Assembly: GCA_907163345.1 (NCBI GenBank)
Contig: CAJQUN010000032.1
Coordinates: 6,114,424-6,178,423, forward strand
Source of the DNA: Haberlea rhodopensis
Taxonomy: Eukaryota > Streptophyta > Magnoliopsida > Lamiales > Gesneriaceae
Length of the DNA stretch: 64,000 nucleotides
Direction of reading: 5' to 3'
Shown here: positions 33,051 to 43,545 of the stretch, piece by piece
Position numbering within the stretch: position 1 is the stretch's first letter
Layout: every line of letters begins with the position of its first letter
Translations under genes and position numbers: made by a program
Notes under the pieces: model-generated
What the model was told of the DNA's origin: nothing
Database searches by the model: none
What the model saw: only the letters and a program-made list of their open reading frames with translations

Positions 33051-35441
33051 CTATTCCAGCTGTGTTGTTCTCCTTATGCAAGCTCTTAAGTGCTTCCACT
33101 TGCTCAGTAAGATCGATTCAGTTGCATCTACTTGCATAATAGAGTTGACCATGCAATTCTCGAATGGATCCTCATGTATTGCTCCTACTTCAAAGTTATG
33201 CACACATGAGTCAATAACATCCAAAAACTTGCAAGTACTTACCTCGTCAGGTCCCTTGAGAGCCTTATAAATATTGAACATGACTTCTTCGCCTCCAACT
33301 CTCAAGGATAATTCTCCTCTTTGGACATCAATAAGTGCCCTGCCTGTTGCTAAGAATGGTCTCCCCAAAATTAATGGAACATCTCCATCTTCCTCTATGT
33401 CTAGAAAACCAAAATCTGCAGGGAAAATAAATTTGTCCACCTTCACAAGCACACCTTCAATTATCCCTCTAGGATATGTAAGAGACCTATCCGCCAATTG
33501 CAAAGTGATTGTAGTAGGTTTTACTTCACCAAGCCCTAAACTCCTGAAAACAGATAAAGGCATTAAATTAATACTTGCACCTAAATCACATAATGCCTTA
33601 TTGAATGTAGAACTACCAATAATGCAAGGAATAGTAAAACTCCCTGGATCTTTCAATTTTTGTGGTAGCTTCTTTTGGAGGATTGTACTACATTCTTCTG
33701 TGAGATTCACGGTTTCAAATTCCTCAAGCTTCCTCTTCCGTGCCATTATGTCCTTCATAAACTTTGTATAATTAGGCATTTGTTGCGACGCCTCAGCAAA
33801 AGGAATATTTATGTGGATTTTCTTGAAAATCTCCAAGAATTTGGCAAACTGGTCATCTATAGCCTTTTTATGGAAACGTTGAGGATATGGAAGTGTAGGC
33901 TTGAACATATGAATATTTTCCGGTAGCGTGGCTTGCTTCTCCTTTTCAACTTCCTTAGGGGTTTCAACCTGAATTTGAGTCTCCTCAACATATGGCTCAT
34001 CAACATGTGCTGGTTCTACATCCCCAAGTTCCTTACCACTTCTCAATGTCACGGCCTTGCACTGCTCCTTTGGGTTCACTTCGGTGTTGCTAGGAAATGT
34101 CCCTCTTTGTTGGTTGTTCATGGCATTAGCAAGCTGCCCAATTTGCACCTCAAGAGACTTCATTGTAGCACCCATGTTGTTCATGTGACCCTCAATCATA
34201 TCAAGCCTTGACTCATTCTTCTCAAGCCTCAATGCCGAGCTTTGAACAAAATTACCCACCAAATCTTCAAATGATGGTTTACCTTCATTCTTTTGTGGAG
34301 CATATCCAGGTGGTGGATTCAGAGCATTATTGTTGTTGGCATATGAGAGATTATCATTATTGTGGAACCCTTGTTGGTACGGATTGCTTCGGTAGTTGTT
34401 ATTGTTGTTGGGATACCGATTGTTTATGAACTGAGCTTGTTCTTGGTCTGCTTCCCTTGACAACTCCATTCCAGCTGCAACTGCAGCCGATTCAATAGTA
34501 GGTTGTGCTCCTTGCTTGGTCAGAGCTGCTACCTGCGTGGTTAGTGCAGACAATTGTGCAGTAAGTGTACTAAAATGATCAACCTCATACATACCTATGG
34601 GTTTCCTTGCCATGGCTCACTCACTGGGCCACTGGAAGCTGTTGGCTGACATCTCCTCAAGTAATTCAAAAGCAGTATCTGCAGTCTTAGAAAATAGTGT
34701 TCCTCCTGCTGCAACATCCATAATGATCCTAGTTGGTCCATTCAACCCATTGTAAAATAACTGAATCTGCACCCAGTTTTCATAGTTGTGTTGTGGGCAC
34801 CTCCTCAATAAATCCTTAAATCGCTCCCATGCCTCATATAGTTTTTCAGAATCAATTTGTCTGAACGTACTGATTTCGGTTCTCAGTTGAGCTGACTTAG
34901 CTGGTGGGAAGAACTTCGAGAGAAATTTCGATGCCATTTCCGCCCATGTGCAAATACCACCAAATGGAAGAGATTGTAGCCAACTCCTTGCATGATCCCT
35001 AAGAGAGAAATGAAACAATCGCAGTCTCACAGTATCTTCTGGAACACCATTCATCTTTACCGTATCAGATATCTCCAAAAATATCCTCAAATGCAAGTTG
35101 GGGTCTTCAACAGGGGAACCACCAAACTGATTCTGTTGCACCATACTTATCAATGCCGGCTTAAGTTCAAAGTTGTTGGCATTGATAGTCTGGCGAGCTA
35201 TCCCAGAGTAATTGTTGTTGACCGATGGTTTGAAATCATCTCTGATCGCCATTTGAGGTTCAACAAGTTGTTGTGGAGGTAGTTCTTTGTTGTCTCTATT
35301 TGCAGCCATTTCTATCAATTCCTCCCTTCTCGTTTTTCTCAGTCTTCTTGCAGTTCTCTCAATCTCAGGATCAAACAGCAACGATTCAGGAGTAGTGTAC
35401 TTTCGCATGACCTGCAAAATTTCAGAAAAGACAAAAATCAA
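33051..35441 (-). pseudogene. Athila gag-protease with one internal stop
   Basis: Gag at 34617-35441 (nucleocapsid-type Retrotrans_gag: LRLFHFSLRDHARSWLQSLP, MASKFLSKFFPPAKS) runs in phase into 33051-34613, separated only by a single TGA (34617-34619). The second part has an Asn-rich stretch, a coiled segment and the protease (ALCDLGASINLMPLSV, then PLILGRPFLATG). In this lineage the DTG active site is often DLGAS, as here. No zinc knuckle seen, also usual for Athila gag. Ends in a frame change to pol near 33050. Confidence 0.88.
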
Positions 35442-35520
35442 TCCAAAATAAAAGGATTAAAAGCTCTAAATTAAAACCAAGATTAATTGGTACAATATCA
35501 GATTATACTAAATAAATCAA

Positions 35521-35538
35521 TCCCCGGCAAAGGCGCCA
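35521..35538 (-). promoter_or_regulatory. Primer binding site of the Athila element
   Basis: Minus strand TGGCGCCTTTGCCGGGGA, one base different from the TGGCGCCGTTGCCGGGGA (tRNA-Asp type) common in Athila, six bases inside the 5' LTR. Confidence 0.88.
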
Positions 35539-35544
35539 AAAACT

Positions 35545-36983
35545 TGTTGCGAAAAATCCTTTACCGCAAGCGCACGGTAGTCAAGTTTTAGTATAAAAAT
35601 ATGTCGAACCCACAGAGATTGAATAAATAGTTAAATCTAAGTACTGCATTAAAATAATCCCTGCTTTATTTAGAGAATCGAATGGTTGAGTGTTATGTGA
35701 ATAATAAAAATCAATTAACTAACGATGATATAATATTGAGTTGAAAAGAAATCAATTGGAGACGAATCTAGGAGTACGATTTCACTTGTTCATCCACTAC
35801 ACTTATCATTCCTTGATTTCCATGTTATGGATTTCCTAGTTTACTAGCCGAGAATTCTTATTTATTTCTACTCCCTCTCCCGAGTGTTAATCAGAAGTAA
35901 TCATCTAACATCAATCTTGATATCTCTATCTAAGATCAATTATCAAACAATTATAAAAGCGCAGTAATTCCTTAAACGACTTCTATGGAGTTATAGGCCT
36001 CTCGAACAATATAACTATCACGATATGAATTCCTTCTGTCCTATTCACAACCCCCTCTCCCGAGTGATAGATCACAAATATAACATCATTCAATCCATGG
36101 CCAGTAGATTAAAAGCATTAAGAACAGGAAAACATAAATAAACCATACGAAAATCCAAATACTTCAATCAATTCATAATAAGCGTAGTTTCAAAACAAGC
36201 TACATCGTCTCCTAGAAAATAAAATTAGCTCATGCTAGAATTAAATTAAACACATAGACATGTTTAAATAACCCATAAAAACTGATAAAAATTTAGAGAT
36301 ACAAAACGAATTGGACGCTATTCTTCGATCTCCGATGAACGCCGCCGTCTCGTGATGAAATCTCTACTTTTTTGCTCCGAGCCGTCGTCGTTATTTTCTA
36401 CTTTTTTCAACCCTAGTCTCCTTCTCTATATTTCTCAATGTCTAAGTCTGAATATCTTTTTCTTGGTCCATCCCCATTTCAAATCCCCCGTGCATCAAAT
36501 AAGGAAAGCAGCCAAAAATTTCCAAAATTCGAGTGGCGTAATTACGCCTCAAAACAGGCGTAACTACGCCTGATGATGTGTCAAGAAATGTGGCTTCCCG
36601 CGCGACTGGCATAATTACGCCTACAAAGCGGGGTCTTTAAGCCTGAATAAATTCTCAAAAGCCTTAGCTTAGGCGTAGCTACGCCTGAATGAGGCGTAGT
36701 TACGTCTCATGTATTTCTTCAAAATCTGAATTGTCGTGGCTTAGGCGTCTTTACGCCTGAATCAGGCGTAATTATGCCTGATGCTTTGATGGAAAGTGTA
36801 GATTTTTGACTTCAATTCATCATTTCTTTCCGTCATTTGCACCCTTTTAATCCATAAAACATGTAATTACCTGGATTCCTGCAAGACAACACAGAACAAA
36901 ACCAAAAGCGTAATTATGATCGAAAACTAGCACTAAACCATGCAAAATAAGAAGAAATATAAGTGTATAAAATACACTTATCA
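35545..36983 (-). repeat. 5' LTR of the Athila element (right)
   Basis: 1439 bases, highly similar to the 3' LTR. Carries the same palindrome cluster at 36535-36780, with some copies mutated. Confidence 0.93.
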
Positions 36984-36988
36984 CATAG
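36984..36988. repeat. Target site duplication of the Athila element (right)
   Basis: CATAG, matching 25144-25148. Confidence 0.9.
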
Positions 36989-38725
36989 ATTTGTACTGCT
37001 CCGATAAAGTAGAGTTAGCACCTTCCAGATCGGCTAATTTCATCCGCTCTTCTGCAAGGGCTTTCTCCGCTTTATCTCGAGCTGACACTATGGCTGAATG
37101 CCGCTCTTCAAGAAGACTCACAGACTTCTTCAAATTCTCACTCATGTTTTCCAGCTGCTTGATGCGCTTCTGATTATTGCCATGGGTTGATCGCACTGAG
37201 TGGAATCGGGTGAGAATTTCCCCCGCCATCATATAGGCCTGCATCAGAACATAGATAATGAGTATGCTAAAAAAGGATGCTTGGAAGATTGTTAATAAAA
37301 GTAGTTACCTGGGTGAAGGAAGTGGAGAACTCATTCACCAAGTTGCTGAAGGCTAACCCCCCGAGATTTTTGCGGTCGGCGGAGTTGGGAGAATGGCATA
37401 AGATGGATTGGGAGGTTTTAGGATCTGGTTTCTTCAATAAGGGGATGTTGGGAGAATAAGTCCAAGAAGGCGCATGGTACCTCGAGGGAGGCCGAGAAGC
37501 ACTCGGACCACCAGGAGCAGGTTGGGATGAGGCTCTGGCTTCAGAAGGGATGCGAGAAGAAGAAGTCTTCTTGAGGGGAGGGGCTTTTGGGGAAGAACCT
37601 GGACCCTCGGGCGTGGCCCTTTTTCGGCGCTGGAGAGTCTGAGTCCCCTCGGGAGAAGCTTTCTCATCGGGGGGAGTCATAATCTCAACGGAAGGGGAGG
37701 GGCCGGAGCAGTAACAACTGCCGAAGTTTGGCCTTTATTGTGTTTTTCCTTTAACTTCTCGGCCATCCTAGCTTTCATCATCTTCGTTTCTGAAAAGAGT
37801 AGAAGGAATATTAGTCCAAGCATAACAAGTTGAAAGTAAAAACCAATGAGACTGCTTAAAAGCACTCATCGAGTGGCATTTTCAAGGATGCACCCTTCGA
37901 GCTCAGCTGGAACAAGTACAGCAGTCCGTCGTCAATCAGCTCCATTAAGTTAAAACACTGATCGCCAAGTGTACGACGAGCCGACAAATACGGTTCCTCC
38001 TCAAGGTAACCCTCGATTGACTTGCCCCTCGGGAGATTTCCCCTCCACTCCATGGGGCAATCCCAAGGTTGGAGCGGAGGGGCAAAAATGTAGGAGTGTT
38101 TCCAGTTTTTTTTATAAACGAGGGGTATTTTTTGAGGAAACCAACCCCTATCCGAGAAGAGAAGTAAAAGAGCTCGATCTCTTTCTTGTTTAATTGAAAA
38201 AAAGCAATGAAAGAGTTCAGGAGTAGGGGTAAAACCCAGAAAAGAAAGAACTATGAAAACGCCCGCCAATAACCTATAACTGTTGGGGAGCAGTTGACTA
38301 GGAGAAACAGAAAAATATGAGGCTACTTAGATAAAGAAATGAGGAATAGGAAAGCGGAGGCCTCCTCGGAGTTGGTCTATGTAAAAAGGAAAAAACCCCT
38401 TAGGGGGCAAGTGGGGACGAGATCCGGAAGGGGGAGCAATAATAGAAGTCTCCTCCGAAATCCCCCATTTGGTTCGAATGTTACTTAAATGCTGAGTCGA
38501 TTTGACCTCAGATTCAAAGATCTCAAACCAAGGAACGCGGACTTTCACTAAATCCCGCTCCGTAGCAAGTCTCTGCTCATTTATATGAGCATCTGACGTA
38601 GCATAAGAGCTCAAAGTCTCTTTGCTATCAGAAGAAGAAGAGGGTTGAGGAGAGGGTCTCATAGTGTCCTCCTCATTGAACATCTCTATCGCCTGTAGTG
38701 AAGAATCGGCTGAAGAAGAAACCAT
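36984..38725 (-). pseudogene. Tat antisense gene (aORF) with two introns
   Basis: An extra gene on the strand opposite gag-pol, near the 3' LTR, as known in Tat elements. Exon 1 is 38725-37866, with a domain resembling the plant 'putative gypsy type transposon' family (PF04195-like: GFFPFYIDQLRGGLRFPIP, then GVFIVLSFLGFTPTPELF). One TAA at 38327 breaks it, with the same frame on both sides. Inferred intron 37865-37790 (GT..AG, pyrimidine tract CTTCTACTCTTTTCAG); exon 2 37789-37309, Pro/Ser-rich with a frameshift near 37680; inferred intron 37308-37239 (CAG|GTAACT .. GCAG|G); exon 3 37238-36984, coiled coil, continuing at 25148-24862. Function unknown. Not an ordinary plant gene: it lies inside the LTRs. 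Confidence 0.8.
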
Positions 38726-38830
38726 ACTTAGTGATTAAGAGTTGAAGATTACTGAGGCAAGTTGTTCGATCTCTGATGCTAGCTCGGAAGCAAAATGCAG
38801 CAAGGTAAGATAAATGAAGAGAATGGATGT

Positions 38831-38840
38831 GTATTTATAG
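38831..38840 (-). promoter_or_regulatory. TATA box of the Tat antisense gene
   Basis: Minus strand CTATAAATAC, about 110 bases before the ATG at 38725. Good position for an own promoter of the antisense gene, read toward pol. Positional inference, no expression data. Confidence 0.6.
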
Positions 38841-39049
38841 TTGGGACCATGTGAACAGTCATCTAATCCTCACCGTCCAAAATAATGGAATGAACGGTCA
38901 TAAAGGCGCATCAGGAAATGAAACGTCGCGCGGCATTTGAAATTTTTAAGCGGGAAAAAAGGGCGGCAAAAAACCCCGAGCATGTTAATGTTAGGATTTT
39001 ACCCGAAGACAATAAAACAAGACTTCAAAAGTCTCGTCTTGCTTTACTT

Positions 39050-39071
39050 GGGGGGGGGGGGGGGGGGGGGG
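39050..39071 (+). promoter_or_regulatory. Poly(G) tract at the Tat polypurine position
   Basis: 22 consecutive G followed by TGAGG and then the 3' LTR at 39077. It lies exactly where the plus-strand primer tract should be, so it is probably a PPT expanded as a homopolymer. Confidence 0.65.
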
Positions 39072-39076
39072 TGAGG

Positions 39077-39668
39077 TGATGTCATATGACATATTGACTT
39101 CCTCGGGTAAAATCCCCCCAAGAGCCGAACAAGTCATATACCGAACTGGAGGACACCGAACAGGTGGCACTGAGCAGGGTTTTACCGTACAACTGCTAAG
39201 ACCCGGAGATAACCAACAAATCAACCGGCGTGAATAAACGTGCAGTAATGAGACGTTGATTTCTCGGACACGTTTGGCCCCAATTAAGCCACGATCATAG
39301 GAGATCATGTTCCGGATCTTCCTCGAATTAATCACCGGGAACAGTCCTATAAATACTCACAGATAGTCTCATTGAAGGGGTTGGATTTTTCTATGCAAAA
39401 AAGACTCCGAGGAGAGCATATTTACTTATGTTCGGCCATTTTCGTCATTTTTTCTAGGATATTTTTATAGAGTCATTTGACAGTTGTAAGTCGTGTCCCA
39501 AGACTCCTGTACTAAAAAAAAAGCGTGATAGTGAAAATTATACTGGACTAGGTCCCGTGGTTTTTCTCTCAATTTGAGGGCTTTCCACGTAAAAAATCTT
39601 GGTGTCTTCCTTTGTTTTTCGTAAACACTAAACTCTACTATAAAATTGAAAAATATCGGATCACATCA
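39077..39668 (+). repeat. 3' LTR of the Tat element
   Basis: 592 bases, aligned with 5227-5740 except for two blocks: it lacks about 40 bases near 39200 (present at 5343-5383) and has about 110 bases (39541-39652) absent from the 5' LTR. Confidence 0.9.
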
Positions 39669-39673
39669 CATAG
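39669..39673. repeat. Target site duplication of the Tat element (right)
   Basis: CATAG, matching 5222-5226. Confidence 0.9.
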
Positions 39674-39723
39674 TTTTAAGGTTGTGGCGCTTTAAATGCT
39701 TTTGAAATTTCTTGGTTTGTGGA

Positions 39724-39800
39724 AGGTTTTAGTCGAAGGAAGAAGATGGAGGGGCGTATAGATGGAAAGGCGTAAGAGATTGAAGATGAGGATGAGAGGG
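39724..39800 (+). repeat. Dispersed repeat, copy 2
   Basis: Same orientation as 5011-5091. The shared core includes AAGAAGATGG, GGGGCGTA and TTGAARATGAGGATGAGAGG. Confidence 0.55.
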
Positions 39801-39904
39801 GTGTCATTTTGGTGTAGATAAATAGAGAATGTGGCGGGGAGTAATTTACAATTGAGAAGTGGAGTGTGAGGGAATGTACAGTGGTTTGGTGTGGAGAAGA
39901 GGAC

Positions 39905-40345
39905 TAAAAAAATTGCACCTCCATTAAAATAATCGTGCACCCCTATTACAAAAATTAAGTGCTCCACCTTTACAAAATCGTGCACCAATTACAAAAATCG
40001 TGCAGCAACATGTAAAAAATCAAGCACCACAATGTTTAAAATTGTGCACCCCCAAAACAAAAATCAAGTGCACCAACATGTTAAAAATCGTGCACCCACT
40101 TACAAAATCGTGCAACCCCATTACAGAAATCGTGCACCCCCAATACAGAAATCAAGTGCACCATCTTTACAAAAATCGTGCATTACAACGTTAAAAATCG
40201 TGCATCAAAGGTTAAAAATCAAGTACACAACAATGTTAAAAATCAAGTGCATCACAAGCTTAAAAATCATGCACCTCCTTAAAAAATAATTAAGTACACC
40301 ACAAGATTCGAAAATCGTTCACCACCATTGGTGCACTAAAATTGG
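39905..40345. repeat. Degenerate AAAATCGTGCACC array
   Basis: About 20 imperfect copies of AAAATCGTGCACC or AAAATCAAGTGCACC, spacing mostly 15-30 bases, A-rich linkers. No coding potential; the small open frames there come from the repeat. Confidence 0.85.
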
Positions 40346-40449
40346 ATTCACGATTATGTAAAAGCATGATGCACGATTATGTTAAAAATTCAAATTTCAT
40401 TTGAAATTTCCAAAATTTCAAATGTATGATGCAGGATTTTGTAAATTTG

Positions 40450-40665
40450 GCCTGTGGTGCACTATTTTTTTGCCTGTGAGTAAACAATTTTTGTCCTTTT
40501 GGCGCACGTTTTTTTTGGCATGGGGGTGCATGACTTTTTTTTTTTTTTTGGCCTGGGGCTAAACAGGTTTTTTTGGCCTGGGGGTGCACAATTTTTGGCC
40601 TGGGGGTGTACGATTATTTTGGCATGCGGTTGCATGATTTGTTTTGGCCTGAGGTGCACGTGCTA
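40450..40665. repeat. TTTTGGCCTGGGGGTGCAC array
   Basis: About eight copies of TTTTTGGCCTGGGGGTGCA variants, next to the previous array and with GTGCA in the opposite setting (T-rich rather than A-rich side), so the two arrays look like the arms of a broad imperfect inverted repeat around 40380-40440. Confidence 0.8.
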
Positions 40666-40812
40666 TAGTAATCGCGCGAGGGTAATTAATGACATTCAAA
40701 TAGGAAATGGACCTAACTGAATTGATGTTTTTTTGGTAAACTATATTGAATTGTTGTTCATCAAATGATATCGGCTTGTAAGTACCCAAAAAAAAATTAT
40801 CAAATCGGAATT

Positions 40813-40935
40813 GAAATTTATCCATTTTTTTTATTACGAAGCATACAGGGGAAAGAGACTCGCAACCGGGTCCCGTGCTTCAAAGAAGCACAAATGCCTT
40901 TGGACCTTGAGGGGAGTGACGAAATTTATCCATTT
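40813..40935. repeat. Small insertion flanked by 15-bp direct repeats
   Basis: GAAATTTATCCATTT occurs at 40813-40827 and 40921-40935. The 93 bases between are GC-richer than the surroundings (ACTCGCAACCGGGTCCCGTG, then CTTCAAAGAAGCAC). Looks like a short insert with a long target duplication. Confidence 0.5.
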
Positions 40936-43081
40936 AATTTTAATGGTACCATGAAAAAAAATAGTGGTTATTCACATGAGTTAATAAAAAAATCAAAGTA
41001 ATAGCTTAATTTTTATTACAAAATATTATATTATATGAACTGTTAATTAATTAAAAATATTAAATCAGTAGTTTATTTTTCTTAATTAATTCGTCTAGGC
41101 ATACTCCAAGATTTTAAAATTTAAGATTAATTTATGATTATAATTATGGTTTCGTAATCCAAACAAAGCCTACGTTTTTGGCTTCTTATTTTCTGATTTG
41201 GAAGAATTTTTTGCAAAATCTTCTAAAGTTGGGAAAGTATAAATATACTAGTTAAAGTGCATATCTAAAAAAATAAGATTTGTTTCTAATAAAAAAAAAA
41301 AAGCACTCTCAGTAATAATAATAAAATAAAAATTATTTATAAACACACTCTCAATCTATATATAGTTCATATCAAACATCGATCAATATAAAAAATGTCA
41401 CCAATATGAAACCAATATATGGATCAGCTCTAATAAACTTATTTGGCACAACATCATTTTATAGTTTCTTAAACTTTTCTAGATTTTAGAAAATAATTTA
41501 TCTGTTTTGGCTTCAACTATGTCATTTTAAAAAAAGGGTATGATAAATGTATCATTTTATGATAGTAGAATATGGACCACAATTTGAGTCTAATGTACAA
41601 TAACACTTATTGTAACAACATTCAATTTGTGCATGTAAAAAAAATACAAAAACAAAAAACATTTGAGCATAGTTGAATTTTCAAATATTTAATGTTGGGG
41701 CGTAACCATCGCCCTTACTGAGCAAGCGATTGACGTTGTGTTTCGACTGCTGGATGGCTTATATTTGACTTCCACTATTACCACAAGCTATAGTTTTTGG
41801 TAAAATGACAAACACTCGATCATACATTTAAATTCCTGATTTAGCGTTCAATCAAATGTGAGGTTGTTTCTCCTGAAATCCATTTGAATATTAAGAAAAT
41901 TGTACTTTTTATGCGATTTTATCGAGTAAATTCGAGCCAATTTTCCCCATTCCTTCAGCTACATTGGACTACACAATTTTTTAATTTACAAAATCGGCTG
42001 TAATTATATTTTAAAATAAAAATTAAATCTCTAGCTAACCCTAAACAAAATTGAATTGTTAAGAAATTGGACGGTATAAACTTGGAACTGAAAATGAAAC
42101 GAAAAGAATAACAAAAAGAGGAGTATGCCGACTGCCTTTCCGGGATTTTGCTTTCATCATAATTTAAATTAAATTGACTTTAGGTCTCCCTTGAAAGGAA
42201 ACCAAAATATATGATGGATTTGTAATACAATCCATGCAACTTGTGTAGTGGCGAATTTCTGTAGGGAAGAGGAGGAAGCTGCCCCTTCAAAAAAATTTCC
42301 ACCAATTTTTTATGTTATTAAAATTTGTCTCCTCATATATATTTTTTAGATTCGCCCTTGAACTTGTGTCTTGTGTAAATTTATTTGTTGTTTGAAAATA
42401 TATTTGGTTCAATATGGGCGAAAAAGCTCTCTTGTGGATTTACGATCGAATTTAGATTTACGATCGAGTTTAGAACTCGAGATCTTAATTAAGAGAAATC
42501 GAGGTTCTATAACACTTTAACCAACTTATGTTAGGTTATACAAATTTACTTTATCTCTTGTGGACATATAACTTTCCCTAAATAAATACAAAGGTAAATT
42601 GTTACAATGAATATGAGTATTTCAAAATTTTAAATTAATCAAATATAGTTCCAAAAAAATTAAATTTTAACACAAGTAGACAGTTTCATATAAATTAGTT
42701 TTTAACAAAATGGACTCAAGTTTTTTGTTAAAGGATATATAAATATATATTACAATATGCATCTCATAAGTCTTTCAACAATTCATTTCTATACTTAATT
42801 AATAAACACCGACATGATTCACCTAATCCTTTTACTAGAGAAAATATTGATCTCCATCAGTGTTTAAATTTGATAACTATGTTAGAAAAATGTAACCTCT
42901 AATAATTTTCAATATTATAAAGTCAAATTACCATCACAATCATTAAAATGCACAATCTTGCGACTACATCTTGTGTTAGAAAAAAGCAACACACATACAT
43001 TGTGTGCATAATATTTTTGATCTTAAGAAGAATGTTCATTTAGTTTTAATGAAAGCAAGATACATGAATGTTCATTTAGTT

Positions 43082-43260
43082 TTATGGCATAACAAGTCTG
43101 ACACATTTACACTAATATGGTGTAACCCTCATGTATACATGTTGTTTAGTACGTGGTTTTGCGCTTCCATTGTATAGGAAAATAAAGTTGCATCTCTACC
43201 AACAATTAAATTTTGGCTTAGTGGTAAGTCTTTGATCCTAACAATTGATATCAAGTACGG
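43082..43260 (+). repeat. Direct repeat, copy 1
   Basis: Shares ATAACAAGTCTGACNNATTKACACTAATATGGTG, TTTTGCGYTNCCA and AAATAAARTTG with 43374-43545, about 290 bases downstream, same strand. Diverged. Confidence 0.65.
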
Positions 43261-43373
43261 TCATGAGTTCGAGCTTGTCCAGAAGCAATTTATGTGGATT
43301 CTTCTAGAGAAATATTGGGAATTACATGACATATCATATGTATGCTCATAGATGAAGTCCCCTCACCGTCTAT

Positions 43374-43545
43374 ATGCATAACAAGTCTGACCGATTGACA
43401 CTAATATGGTGCAATCTCTCATATCCATCTGCCACTTAGTATGGAGTTTTGCGTTGCCACTGTATAAGGAAATAAAATTGTATATCTGTTAACAACTATA
43501 ACTTTTGGTCTAATTGTAAGTTTTGATCCTAACACATGAATATAG
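43374..43545 (+). repeat. Direct repeat, copy 2
   Basis: Diverged second copy of the segment at 43082-43260, ending in a shared TTTTGATCCTAACA. Confidence 0.65.

Larger units (their letters stand above)
25149..36983 (-). mobile_element. Athila-type Ty3 retrotransposon
   Basis: 11,835 bases, minus strand, with LTRs of 1432 and 1439 bases and a CATAG duplication. Read on the minus strand: 5' LTR, Athila-type primer site (TGGCGCCTTTGCCGGGGA), gag-protease, RT-RNase H-integrase, a palindrome-rich spacer, an env-like frame, a long spacer, purine tract and 3' LTR. Pol is the best preserved part: one 749-codon frame. It has at least one stop in gag-protease and frameshifts before and after that frame. 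Confidence 0.93.
5227..39668 (+). mobile_element. Tat-lineage Ty3 retrotransposon with two nested insertions
   Basis: LTRs at 5227-5740 and 39077-39668 begin TGATGTCATATGAC and end GGATCACATCA, flanked by the CATAG duplication. Inside, on the plus strand: gag, protease, reverse transcriptase, RNase H, a second archaeal-type RNase H (a Tat-lineage trait), then integrase; next a 96-bp tandem array; and on the minus strand an extra antisense gene before the 3' LTR. A Sirevirus (10358-22025) sits in integrase and an Athila element (25149-36983) in the antisense gene. Without the guests and their duplicated targets the element would be about 10.9 kb. Every coding part has stops or frameshifts, so it cannot move on its own. 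Confidence 0.92.

Noticed and set aside
36352..36573. Frame in the Athila 5' LTR
   Set aside because: In an LTR, includes the palindrome cluster, no domain.
38831..38840. Antisense gene as an independent host gene with its own promoter
   Set aside because: It lies between the Tat integrase and 3' LTR and resembles the known Tat antisense ORFs, so it belongs to the element.
40000..40825. Frames of 64-98 codons in the GTGCAC arrays
   Set aside because: Low-complexity repeats such as KIVHP-type units; caused by the array.
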